A stretch of DNA of 64,000 nt, taken from NCBI RefSeq assembly GCF_014208105.1, contig NZ_JACHMQ010000001.1, forward strand, positions 124,001 through 188,000. The letters are read 5' to 3'. Made by a program: the position numbers and the translations under genes. This DNA is from Actinomadura coerulea (GTDB lineage Bacteria > Actinomycetota > Actinomycetes > Streptosporangiales > Streptosporangiaceae). Below the pieces are notes generated by a model. It saw only the letters and a list, made by a program, of their open reading frames with translations. It had not been told where the DNA came from and made no database searches. Within the stretch, counting starts at the first letter, position 1; every line of letters starts with the position of its first letter. This document shows, piece by piece, positions 9,180 to 17,422 of the stretch.

Positions 9180-9357
9180 CCGGGTAGGGAGTACCGGTTT
9201 GTACCTGCTAAACTAGTAGAGGAAGGTTGTTACCGGCCTGTGATGTGCGTCTTGACCAGGACAGCGGCCGGTGCGACTCTAGACGGTACGCGCACCTGCT
9301 TCAGCAGTTTCCCGTGCGCGATCCCTGCTGGTTACTCAGCGTGGAGGACCCTTAGTC

Positions 9358-9555
9358 ATGGCGAAGGCTCTACTCGGCCACGTCGGCGGTCCCGACCCCC
9401 GGATGGTCGCGGAGATGCGGCGCCTGCAGCAGCGCGTACGTGACCTGGAGGCCGAACTCGTACGGCTCCAGGCGGAGAACGACGCGCTCGCGACGGCGAC
9501 GGACGACGAAGTGATGTCGCTTCCGGTCAAGGACCGCGAACCGGTTCTTACTTAA
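9358..9555 (+). CDS. Conserved small coiled-coil protein
   Basis: A 65-aa protein beginning MAKALLGHVGGPDPRMVAEM, followed by a heptad-rich helix (RLQQRVRDLEAELVRLQAEN) predicted to form a coiled coil. Small proteins of this type occur upstream of smc in actinomycetes, but no function is established. The ATG is 178 nt after the acylphosphatase stop. That gap contains TAAACT (9209-9214), a possible -10, and a purine stretch AGAGGAAGG, so the gene probably has its own promoter and a long leader. Expression with smc is possible but interrupted by about 800 bp of repeats. Confidence 0.7.
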   Translation: MAKALLGHVGGPDPRMVAEMRRLQQRVRDLEAELVRLQAENDALATATDDEVMSLPVKDREPVLT

Positions 9556-9556
9556 G

Positions 9557-9704
9557 GCTTTTCTCTCCTCCTTCGGGCGCTGGGCGCCCACCTTTGTCGA
9601 GAAAAGCTGGCGATCGCTGGCATCGCTTCGACTCGCCTGGCGGCTCGCTGCGCGATCAGGTTCTCGCTTCGCTCGAACCTGCCTTCGGACGCGATCGCGG
9701 CCCC
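9557..9704 (+). repeat. Dispersed intergenic repeat, copy B (forward)
   Basis: About 148 bp beginning two bases after the small coiled-coil gene with TTTTCTCTCCTCCTTCGGGC and ending GGACGCGATCGCGGCCC. It is closely similar to copy A (2953-3100) over its length, sharing GGCATCGCTTCG, GGCTCGCTGCGCGATCAG and TTCTCGCTTCGCTCGAA. It is placed directly after a gene stop, as copy A is. Confidence 0.78.
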
Positions 9705-10154
9705 AAGGTCGTCTCGTGGTTGCGGTGAATGCCGAGGTCGTCGCGACAGCCGCTTGCGCTTTGTGAGCACGGCTCGTCACGAGGGCTCGCAGTATTCGGG
9801 TGCGCGAGCCCCTCTGGCCTCCGGACGCTACCCAGCCGTCGACGTCACCGCAAGTGCCCCGCCAGGCACCCCCGGTCTCGCGCGCACGACTCCAGCGCCG
9901 TCAACGGGTCAAGGCGGCACCTTCATCTCGCCTGAGCCGCTACGCGATCAGATCCCCGCAGGGCCCGCGCCTGTCTCCGGACGCGATCGCGCACCCGGGC
10001 TCGAAACGGGGTGCGGTGCCCGTCCGGCCCTCGGCTGCCTGGCTGACTCGTGCGGGCCCGACGCCGTTGCGCCCAGCGCAACCATTGCCACCCTCAGCAA
10101 CCCCCCCACTGCGACAACCCCAGCCGGCACAGCAACCCCACAACAACCCCCACG
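9705..10154. other. Non-coding block between inverted repeats
   Basis: No credible gene is seen. A fragment at about 9932-9990 (GCTACGCGATCAGATCCCCG...GGACGCGATCGCGCACC) is another partial forward copy of the repeat. The rest is rich in proline/alanine-type codon strings in every frame with no recognisable protein, so open frames here look like chance products of high GC. Confidence 0.5.
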
Positions 10155-10300
10155 GTTGCGATCGCGTCCGAAGGCAGGTTCGAGCTTGCGAGAACCTGAT
10201 CGCGCAGCGAGCCGCCAGGCGTGCCGGAGCGATGCCGGCGATCGCCCGCTTTTTTCGACGACGGAGGGCCGCCAAGGCCCGAAGGAGGAGAAAAAAGCAA
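10155..10300 (-). repeat. Dispersed intergenic repeat, copy C (reverse)
   Basis: Reverse-complement copy of the repeat: it begins GTTGCGATCGCGTCCGAAGG, passes through CTGATCGCGCAGCGAGCC, and ends GCCAAGGCCCGAAGGAGGAG followed by AAAAAAGC. With copy B it bounds the 9557-10300 interval as an inverted pair, 64 nt before the smc start. Confidence 0.78.
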
Positions 10301-10364
10301 GAAAACCAGTATCGTGCTTCGGATGTTCGGGGTGTGGGTGTCGTAGGAGGGGGGCTCCTGGCGC

Positions 10365-13300
10365 GTGTATCTGAAGACTTTGACGCTGCGCGGTTTCAAG
10401 TCCTTCGCGTCCTCCACCACGCTCAAGTTCGAGCCGGGGATCACCGCGGTGGTGGGGCCCAACGGGTCCGGGAAGTCGAACGTCGTGGACGCGCTGGCCT
10501 GGGTGATGGGGGAGCAGGGCGCCAAGTCGCTGCGCGGCGGCAAGATGGAGGACGTCATCTTCGCCGGGACGTCCAACCGGGCGCCGCTGGGGCGCGCCGA
10601 GGTCGTGCTGACGATCGACAACTCCGATGGCGCGCTGCCGATCGACTACACCGAGGTCACGATCAGCCGGCTGATGTTCCGGTCGGGGTCGAGCGAGTAC
10701 GCGATCAACGGTGACGCGTGCCGGCTGCTGGACATCCAGGAGCTGCTGTCGGACTCCGGCATCGGCCGCGAGATGCACGTGATCATCGGGCAGGGGCAGC
10801 TCGACCGGGTCCTGCACTCGGGACCGGAGGGGCGGCGGGCGGTGATCGAGGAGGCGGCGGGCGTCCTCAAGCACCGCAAGCGCAAGGAGAAGGCGCTCCG
10901 CAAGCTGGACGCGATGCAGGGCAACCTCACGCGCGTGCAGGACCTGACGGGCGAGCTGCGGCGGCAGTTGAAGCCTCTCGGACGGCAGGCGGAGATCGCG
11001 CGGCGGGCCGCGGTGATCCAGGCCGATCTGCGGGACGCCCGGCTGCGGCTGCTCGCCGACGACCTGGTCACGCTGCGGACGAGGCTGGAGCAGGAGGCCG
11101 CCGACGAGGCCGCGATCCGGGAGCGGCGCACCGAGACCGAGCGGGCGCTGGCCGGGGCGCAGGAGCGCGAGGCCGTCCTGGAGGCTGAGGAGGCGGAGCA
11201 GGCGCCGAGGCTCGCGCAGGTCCAGGACACCTGGTTCCAGCTGTCGGCGCTGAAGGAGCGGCTCCGCGGCGTCGCCGACCTCGCGGCCGAGCGGCACCGC
11301 AACGCCGCCGAGGCGCGCGGGGAGGAGCGGCGCGGCCGCGATCCCGAGGACATGGAGCGCGAGGCCGCCGAGATCCGCGAGCAGGAGGAGATGCTCCGCG
11401 AGGCGCTGGACGAGGCCCGCGACGGGCTCTCCGATGCGGTGCGGGAGCGGTCGGCGGCCGAGGAGGCGCTCGCCGCAGAGGAGCGGCGGCTCCAGTCCGC
11501 CGCCCGTGCCGCCGCCGACCGCCGCGAGGAGCTGGCGCGGCTGCGCGGCCGGGTCGAGGCGTTGCGCAGCAAGGCGCAGGCGGGACGGTCGGAGATCGGC
11601 CGGCTCGCGGACGCGCGGGAGGAGGCCGACCAGCGCGCCGAGGCCGCGCAGGCCGAGTTCGAGGCGTTCGAGGCCGAGGTCGTCGAGGATCCCGCGCTCG
11701 CGGCGGAGCACGAGGCCGCGCAGGAGGCGCTCGCCGCGGCCAAGGACGCCGCCGAGACCGCCCGCGCCGCCGTGGACGGCCCGCGCCGCGCGCTGAAGGA
11801 GGCCCGGTCGGCCGTCGGGGCGGCCCGCACCGCCGACCAGACGGCGCAGAAGCGGATCGCGGCCCTTCAGGCGCGGATCGAGGCCCTGAACCTGACGCTC
11901 GCCAGTGCCGCCGACGGCGGGGAGGCGCTGCTGTCGGCGGCCTCCGACGGGTCGCTCGGCGGGGTGCTGGGCACGGTGGCGTCGCTGCTGAACGTCCGGC
12001 CCGGGTACGAGACGGCCATCGCCGCCGCGCTCGGCGGCGCCGCCGAGGCCGTCGCGGTCGGGTCCCTGGACACCGCGGAGTCCGCTCTTGCGCTGCTGCG
12101 CTCACGCGACGCCGGGCGCGCCGGGCTGGTCGTCGGGGGCGGGGCGCCCGTGCGGGGCGAGCGGGTCGCCGGGGCCGACTACGCGATCGACGCGGTCAGC
12201 GTCCCGGACTCCGTGCGTCCCGCGTTCGAGCATCTGCTGCGGGACGTGGTCGTCGTCGAAGACGTTCCCGCCGCGGCCGCGCTGGTGCGCGGGGAGGCGT
12301 CGCTGCGGGCCGTCACGCGGGACGGGGAGCTCGTCGGGGCGTACTGGGCGCAGGGCGGCGGCGCGGGCGGGGGGCAGGGCCTCCTGCAGATGCGCGCGAC
12401 GCTCGACCAGGCCGCCGAGGATCTCGCCGCGGCCGAGACCGCCGCTGCCGCCGCCGCCGACGGGCTCACCGGGGCGGTGGAGCGCGAGCAGGCCGCCCAG
12501 GCCGCCGTCGAGGCGGCCGAGGCCGCGGCCGGTGACGCCCGGGTGGGGGTCGACCGCGCGCAGGCCGGGCTCGACCGCGTCCGCGCGCGGCTGCGGGAGT
12601 TCGACGCGCAGGCGGCGCAGGAGGCCAAGCGCGCCGCCCGCCTGGAGGCCGACGTGCGGGCCGCGCGGGGCGAGGCCGAGCGGCTGACCAAGGCCCTCGA
12701 CGCGGCGGGGGAGTCCCTCGAACGCGACACCGAGGCGGCCGAGGAGCTGGCGGTGCGGCTCGCCGAGGCCGAGGAGGCCGCAGAGGTCGCCGACGAGGCC
12801 GGGCACGACACCGAGGCGCGCGACGAGCTGAACGCCCGCTGCCAGGAGCTGCGCACCGTGGAGATGGAGGCGCGGCTCGCGGTCCGGACCGCCGAGGAGC
12901 GCGTCCAGGCCATCGCCGGACGCGCCGACGCGCTCGAACGCGGCGCCCACCGCGAGCGTGAGGAGCGCGCCCGCGCCGCGCAGCTCCGCGCCCGCCGGGA
13001 GGAGCAGGCCCGGGTCGCCAGGGCCGTCCTGCGGGGCGCCCGCGCGGCACTGGAGCGCATCGAGCACTCCCTCGCCGCCGCGGTGCGCCGCCGTGAGGCC
13101 GCGGAGCAGGCCAAGGCGGCGCGCGAGGCCGAGCTGAAGGTCGTCCGCGGGCAGGTGCGCGAGCTGTCCTCGACCCTCGAACGCCTCGTCAACGTCGTGC
13201 ACGGCAACGAGGTCGCGCGCGCGGAGCAGCGGCTGCGGCTGGAGCAGTTCGAGCAGCGGGCCCTGGAGGAGTTCGGCCTGGAGGTCGAGGCGCTGGTGTC

Positions 13301-14027
13301 GGAGTACGGGCCCGACCAGCCCGTCCCGCCCGACCCGGACAAGGGCGAGGACGCGCGGCCCGCCCCGTACGAGCGGGCCGTCCAGGAGAAGCGCGCCAAG
13401 ACCGCCGAGCGGCAGCTGAACCAGCTCGGGAAGGTCAACCCGCTCGCGCTGGAGGAGTTCTCCGCCCTGGAGGAGCGGCACGCGTTCCTCACCTCCCAGC
13501 TGGAGGATCTGAAGAAGACCCAGCGGGAGCTGCTCGGCCTCGTCAAGGAGGTCGACGACCGCGTCCAGCAGGTGTTCGCCACCGCCTACGAGGACACCGC
13601 CCGCGAGTTCGAGCGGATCTTCGCCCGGCTGTTCCCCGGCGGCGAGGGAAGCCTGTCGCTGACGGAGCCGGGCGACATGCTCACCACGGGCGTCGAGGTC
13701 GCGGCCCGCCCGCCGGGCAAGAAGGTCAAGCGGCTGTCGCTGCTGTCGGGCGGCGAGAGGTCCCTGGTGGCCATCGCGTTCCTCGTCGCCGTGTTCAAGG
13801 CGCGCCCGTCCCCGTTCTACGTGCTGGACGAGGTCGAGGCCGCGCTCGACGACACCAACACCCAGCGGCTCATCACGGTCTTCGAGGAGCTGCGCGAGTC
13901 GTCACAGCTGATCGTCATCACGCACCAGAAGCGCACCATGGAGGGCGCCGACGCCCTCTACGGCGTCAGCATGCGCGGCGACGGCGTCACCCAGGTCGTC
14001 AGTCAGCGCCTGCGCGACCTCGACTGA
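10365..14027 (+). CDS. smc: Chromosome segregation protein SMC
   Basis: A 1220-aa condensin subunit that compacts and segregates the chromosome with ScpA/ScpB. The N-terminal head has Walker A GPNGSGKS (residues 31-38). Two long Ala/Glu/Arg-rich coiled coils flank a hinge at about residues 530-670, which contains a Gly-rich turn. The C-terminal head has the ABC signature LSGGERS (about 1127) and Walker B FYVLDEVEAALDD (about 1151). Length is typical. The GTG start gives MYLKTLTLRGFKSF, the standard SMC N-terminus. It ends in a hairpin shared with a convergent gene. Confidence 0.97.
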   Translation: MYLKTLTLRGFKSFASSTTLKFEPGITAVVGPNGSGKSNVVDALAWVMGEQGAKSLRGGKMEDVIFAGTSNRAPLGRAEVVLTIDNSDGALPIDYTEVTISRLMFRSGSSEYAINGDACRLLDIQELLSDSGIGREMHVIIGQGQLDRVLHSGPEGRRAVIEEAAGVLKHRKRKEKALRKLDAMQGNLTRVQDLTGELRRQLKPLGRQAEIARRAAVIQADLRDARLRLLADDLVTLRTRLEQEAADEAAIRERRTETERALAGAQEREAVLEAEEAEQAPRLAQVQDTWFQLSALKERLRGVADLAAERHRNAAEARGEERRGRDPEDMEREAAEIREQEEMLREALDEARDGLSDAVRERSAAEEALAAEERRLQSAARAAADRREELARLRGRVEALRSKAQAGRSEIGRLADAREEADQRAEAAQAEFEAFEAEVVEDPALAAEHEAAQEALAAAKDAAETARAAVDGPRRALKEARSAVGAARTADQTAQKRIAALQARIEALNLTLASAADGGEALLSAASDGSLGGVLGTVASLLNVRPGYETAIAAALGGAAEAVAVGSLDTAESALALLRSRDAGRAGLVVGGGAPVRGERVAGADYAIDAVSVPDSVRPAFEHLLRDVVVVEDVPAAAALVRGEASLRAVTRDGELVGAYWAQGGGAGGGQGLLQMRATLDQAAEDLAAAETAAAAAADGLTGAVEREQAAQAAVEAAEAAAGDARVGVDRAQAGLDRVRARLREFDAQAAQEAKRAARLEADVRAARGEAERLTKALDAAGESLERDTEAAEELAVRLAEAEEAAEVADEAGHDTEARDELNARCQELRTVEMEARLAVRTAEERVQAIAGRADALERGAHREREERARAAQLRARREEQARVARAVLRGARAALERIEHSLAAAVRRREAAEQAKAAREAELKVVRGQVRELSSTLERLVNVVHGNEVARAEQRLRLEQFEQRALEEFGLEVEALVSEYGPDQPVPPDPDKGEDARPAPYERAVQEKRAKTAERQLNQLGKVNPLALEEFSALEERHAFLTSQLEDLKKTQRELLGLVKEVDDRVQQVFATAYEDTAREFERIFARLFPGGEGSLSLTEPGDMLTTGVEVAARPPGKKVKRLSLLSGGERSLVAIAFLVAVFKARPSPFYVLDEVEAALDDTNTQRLITVFEELRESSQLIVITHQKRTMEGADALYGVSMRGDGVTQVVSQRLRDLD

Positions 14028-14041
14028 CCGCCGCGCGGTCA
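14025..14041. terminator. Bidirectional hairpin holding both stop codons
   Basis: TGACCGC (14025-14031), loop CGC, then GCGGTCA (14035-14041): a perfect 7-bp stem. The first TGA is the smc stop, and the final TCA is the stop of the convergent minus-strand gene. There is no U-tract, as is common for actinobacterial terminators. Confidence 0.5.
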
Positions 14042-15235
14042 CGGCTCGGCGGCGGGGGTGAAGAGGAAGCCGCGCACTCCGGTGTTGCCGCACGAGGCGA
14101 GGATCGTTTCCAGCCCCCCGCTGATCCGGATGTCGACGCCCATGCACATGTCATGGTCGCGGGTCGCCTCCGGGACGATGTTGAACGGCTGCCCGCCCTT
14201 CACCGGCTTGCCCGCCGGCGCCAGCCCGAACCGCTGCAGCGGATCGTCGTCCCCGCACGACTTCATGTGCAGCGTGGCCCGCTCGGTCTTCTTGTCGAGC
14301 GTCGTGCACCACAGCTTGCCCTTCGGCGTCCACGCCTTGAGCTGGAACGTCCCGGCGCTGCTGGGGACGGAGGCGAGCCATATCCGCTGGAGCCTGTCCT
14401 CCGCGACGCACTTGTCCTGTGCCAGCTGCGGGTTGAGCTCTTCGTCCGGGAGGATCGACAGGCAGTCGCCGGTCCGCTCGCCGGTGATGGGCATGATCGT
14501 GTACCACCCGGCGGGGGGCGTCGCCGACCTGGGCGCGCCCGGCGAGGCCTGCGGCCGGTGGGGCCTGCCTTCGCCTCCACCGCCGAACACCCCCGCCAGC
14601 GTCGTGACCACCACGCCGAGCGTGATGATCGCGGGCGCAGCCACGAGCAGCGACACCGGCCGGCGGTCGGTGTTCCCGCGCGGGGACTTCTTGCGGTGCC
14701 GCGGGCCCGGCGGCGACGCCGCGTGCCGCCCGGAGGAGCCGCTTCCGGAGGAGCCGCTCCCGGAGGAGCCGCTCCCGGACGGCGGGGCGGAGGCAAGGGC
14801 GGGGGCCGGGGCCTGGACGGGGGGAGGAGCGAGGGGAGGATCCGGAGGCGCAGCCGGGCCGCGGTTCAGCGCCGGCCGTCCCGCCACGCGCCGGTCGCCC
14901 TCCACGGCGGCGGGGCCGCACAGCCGGTCGTAGACCCGCAGCCACCGCGTGCGCTCGTCCGGAACGAGGCCGCATGTGGCCAAAAAAGCAGTCACCAGCC
15001 CTCGGCTCGGCAGCGCCCTCCCGCTGAGGAGCGCGTCGAGCCCTGAGGGGGCGACCACACCGTCGGCGTTCATCCGCTCCTCGAGCTCGGAAAGGGGCAG
15101 GCCGGACCATTGCTGCAGGCGGCGCATCAGGTCGAGCAGGTCGGCCGGGTCACGCGCCTCCTCCGGATGCGGAACCGCTCTCGGCGCCTGCACCGGTGTC
15201 CTCCCGCGAACGGGAACGCCTGTTCTCGTGGGCAT
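14039..15235 (-). CDS. Membrane protein with N-terminal HTH-like region and ricin-like C-terminus
   Basis: A 398-aa protein of unknown role. Residues about 25-110 (DPADLLDLMRRLQQWSGLPL and on) resemble the XRE-like helix-turn-helix region of actinobacterial regulators. A Pro/Ala/Ser/Gly linker follows, then a single membrane segment (LLVAAPAIITLGVVVTTLAG, about 195-220). The outer C-terminal part has spaced Cys residues and an RIWLA element like a QxW beta-trefoil (ricin-type) lectin domain. It could link a cytosolic DNA-binding or adaptor region to cell-wall sugar sensing. CGAGGAG precedes the ATG. The domain calls are by eye. Confidence 0.7.
   Translation of the reverse strand: MPTRTGVPVRGRTPVQAPRAVPHPEEARDPADLLDLMRRLQQWSGLPLSELEERMNADGVVAPSGLDALLSGRALPSRGLVTAFLATCGLVPDERTRWLRVYDRLCGPAAVEGDRRVAGRPALNRGPAAPPDPPLAPPPVQAPAPALASAPPSGSGSSGSGSSGSGSSGRHAASPPGPRHRKKSPRGNTDRRPVSLLVAAPAIITLGVVVTTLAGVFGGGGEGRPHRPQASPGAPRSATPPAGWYTIMPITGERTGDCLSILPDEELNPQLAQDKCVAEDRLQRIWLASVPSSAGTFQLKAWTPKGKLWCTTLDKKTERATLHMKSCGDDDPLQRFGLAPAGKPVKGGQPFNIVPEATRDHDMCMGVDIRISGGLETILASCGNTGVRGFLFTPAAEP
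14731..14775 (-). repeat. Three 15-bp tandem units encoding a Ser-Gly linker
   Basis: Three copies of CGGAGGAGCCGCT(T/C)C read in the minus strand as SGSSG units in the flexible linker of the HTH-TM-ricin protein. Copy number could vary between strains. Confidence 0.8.
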
Positions 15236-15338
15236 CGTAGCGATCTCCTCGTCCGGAATGACTAATGTTCGCTATGCGGTCTTTGACAAGATCAAGGGAG
15301 TCATGACTCGGCGCTCGTCAACTGGAGGGGCTTCCGCG

Positions 15339-16592
15339 ATGCCGCGCTCCGGTGCATCGGTTCCGTCTGGCTTGCGGCGTTCTGTCGAGACCAGGGTCGG
15401 GACCACGTTCGTCCTGCTGATGCAGCTGCGCGTGCTCGTCATCGGGGTGACCGTGGTGGTGGACGGGCACGTGCGCGGCGACCCCTGGGCGCTCGGCGTG
15501 CTCGTCCTGGCGGCCGTGGTCTCCGGGGTGGTGCTGGCGGGCTGGGAGAAGGTCGTCCTGCGGCTGTTCGAGCAGCCCGCGCTGCTGGCCTTCGACGTGC
15601 TCATCGGCTACGCGGTGCTGCAGGTGGGCGGGATCTTCGGCCCCTACTTCCTCGTGACGGTGGTGACCGCCGGCCTGGCGGGGCTGCTGTACCGATGGCC
15701 GGTCACCGCGCTGCTGTGCGCGCAGCAGGCCGTCCTGTACTACGCGGCGCTCTACCGCAACGCGCCCGCCGACGACGGCGGCGGGGGCGTCACCATGCCG
15801 CTGCTCGTCATGCTGCCCGTCTTCTACGGGGTCGCGGCGCTCGTCGGCACGGTGCTGCGCCGCCTGTTCGACGAGCACGCCGACGCCGAGGAGACGCGCT
15901 GGCGGATGGAGGCGCAGGCGATGGCCGCGGAGGAGCGCACCCGGCTGGCCCGCGAGATGCACGACTCGCTGACCGCGACGCTGTCCGGCATCGCCCTGTC
16001 GGCCAACGGCCTGCCGAGCTGGGTCCGCAAGTCCCCCGACCGCGCCGAGCAGGAGGCGCGGCGCATCGCCACCGCCGCCCAGGTCGCCACCCGCGAGGCG
16101 CGCTCGCTCATCGCCGAACTGCGCGACGACTCGGCAGGCGTCCCGCTGGTCGACGCCGTACGGGTGCTGGCGGGGGAGTGGGAGAGCCGCACCGGCGTCC
16201 CGGTGCGGGTGGACGCCGAGGCGGGCGCGGACCTCCCGGCGCCGGCCCGGCGCGAGATGGTCACGATCGTGCGTGAGGCGCTGGAGAACGTGGGGCGGCA
16301 CGCGGAGGCGTCCCGCGTCGACATCATCGCGGCGGTCAACGCCGGCGAACTGGAGGTGCGCGTGCGCGACGACGGCAGGGGCATGCCCGGCAGGCCGGAC
16401 GACCCCGGATGGCTGGAGGCGCTCGCCCGCGGCGGACACTACGGCCTCGTCGGCATGCACGAGCGGGCCAGGAGGGCGGGCGGCCGGCTGGCCGTGCGCT
16501 CCGTCCCGGGCGGCGGCACCGAGGTCACCGCGTCGATCCCCGCGGCGGGCCCGGAGCCCGAGCCCGCGCGCGCCGCGCTCGGGAGCCGGTGA
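15339..16592 (+). CDS. NarL-type sensor histidine kinase
   Basis: A 417-aa membrane sensor kinase. The N-terminal half has about five hydrophobic segments (residues about 20-180) with no large extracellular domain. The HisKA_3 dimerisation motif is ERTRLAREMHDSL, with the phospho-acceptor His at about residue 208. The ATPase boxes are ALENVGRHAEAS, VRDDGRGM and GHYGLVGMHERA. The ATG at 15339 is chosen for GGAGGGG (15324-15330); an upstream in-frame ATG at 15303 has poor spacing. Its stop overlaps the response regulator start by 1 nt. It is divergent from the ricin-like gene, and the signal is unknown. Confidence 0.9.
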   Translation: MPRSGASVPSGLRRSVETRVGTTFVLLMQLRVLVIGVTVVVDGHVRGDPWALGVLVLAAVVSGVVLAGWEKVVLRLFEQPALLAFDVLIGYAVLQVGGIFGPYFLVTVVTAGLAGLLYRWPVTALLCAQQAVLYYAALYRNAPADDGGGGVTMPLLVMLPVFYGVAALVGTVLRRLFDEHADAEETRWRMEAQAMAAEERTRLAREMHDSLTATLSGIALSANGLPSWVRKSPDRAEQEARRIATAAQVATREARSLIAELRDDSAGVPLVDAVRVLAGEWESRTGVPVRVDAEAGADLPAPARREMVTIVREALENVGRHAEASRVDIIAAVNAGELEVRVRDDGRGMPGRPDDPGWLEALARGGHYGLVGMHERARRAGGRLAVRSVPGGGTEVTASIPAAGPEPEPARAALGSR

Positions 16593-17263
16593 TGGACGAA
16601 CCCGCGCGGTACCGCGTCATGGTCGTGGACGACAACGCCTTCATCCGCGCCGGCCTCACCTCCGCGCTGGAGGCCACCGACGACATCGAGGTGGTGGGCG
16701 AGGCGGGCGACGGGCGCGAGGCCGAGGAGATGGCCTGGCGGCTCGTCCCCGACGTGGTGCTGCTCGACGTCCGGATGCCGCGCGTCGACGGGGTGAGCGC
16801 CGCCGCCGCGCTGAGCCGGACCAGCCGCGTGATCATGCTGACCCAGGTGGAGGAGCCCGAGGTGATCCTGTCGGCCGTCCGCAACGGCGCCGTCGGCTAC
16901 CTCGTGCACAACACCTTCACGGTGGACGAGCTCGCCGAGGCGATCCGGGACACCGTCCGCCACCGGGCCCACCCCCTCTCGCACGCGGCCAGCGCCGCGC
17001 TCATCGACGCCGCGCGGACGGGCCGCCCTGCGGCGCCCGCGGCCGATCCGGCCGAGCAGCGCGCGCGCTTCGGACTTTCCGCCCGCGAGGTCCAGGTCAT
17101 GGATCTGATCGTGCGCGGTCATGCGAATCACGACATCGCGGCCAAGCTATTTCTCACCGAGAAAACCGTCAAGAACTACATCAATCGCATTTATGCGAAA
17201 CTCGGCGCGCCCAACCGGGCCACGGCCATCGTGACCTGGCTCGGGATGCCCCCCGGCGGCTGA
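16592..17263 (+). CDS. LuxR/NarL-family response regulator
   Basis: A 223-aa partner of the preceding kinase. The receiver domain has the acidic pair D13-D14, the phospho-acceptor D59 (LLDVRMP) and T84. The conserved Lys after beta-5 is replaced by His (VHN, about residue 106). A linker leads to a LuxR helix-turn-helix (LSAREVQVMDLIVRG and KTVKNYINRIYAKLGAPNRA). The Lys replacement suggests altered phosphorylation signalling or a phosphorylation-independent regulator. The 1-nt overlap with the kinase implies co-expression. Confidence 0.92.
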   Translation: MDEPARYRVMVVDDNAFIRAGLTSALEATDDIEVVGEAGDGREAEEMAWRLVPDVVLLDVRMPRVDGVSAAAALSRTSRVIMLTQVEEPEVILSAVRNGAVGYLVHNTFTVDELAEAIRDTVRHRAHPLSHAASAALIDAARTGRPAAPAADPAEQRARFGLSAREVQVMDLIVRGHANHDIAAKLFLTEKTVKNYINRIYAKLGAPNRATAIVTWLGMPPGG

Positions 17264-17300
17264 GCAGGGCCTCCGCGATTGGGGCCCGCACCCCCCGCCG

Positions 17301-17320
17301 CTAGGGCCCTAGGGCCCTAG
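17301..17320. promoter_or_regulatory. 20-bp perfect palindrome upstream of the GH16 gene
   Basis: CTAGGGCCCTAGGGCCCTAG is a perfect palindrome built from overlapping CTAGGGCCCTAG units. It lies between the response regulator stop and the GH16 start. It could be an operator for the adjacent LuxR-type regulator or a terminator stem. Nothing in the sequence decides between these. Confidence 0.45.
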
Positions 17321-17422
17321 GGGCGCCCGCGGGCCGTCGATAGCGTTCCGGTGAACGGAGTACGAGAAGGACGGTGCAATTCCCGCCGGGCCTTCGCTTA
17401 ATTCGCCGCCCGGAGGAAAGTC

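Noticed and set aside
9705..10154. Short open frames as real genes
   Set aside because: They lie inside repeats, show no ribosome-binding sites and match no known family.
15283..15288. TTGACA as a promoter for the histidine kinase
   Set aside because: The -10 position reads ACTCGG, too poor a match to TANNNT, and the start would fall at or after the upstream ATG.
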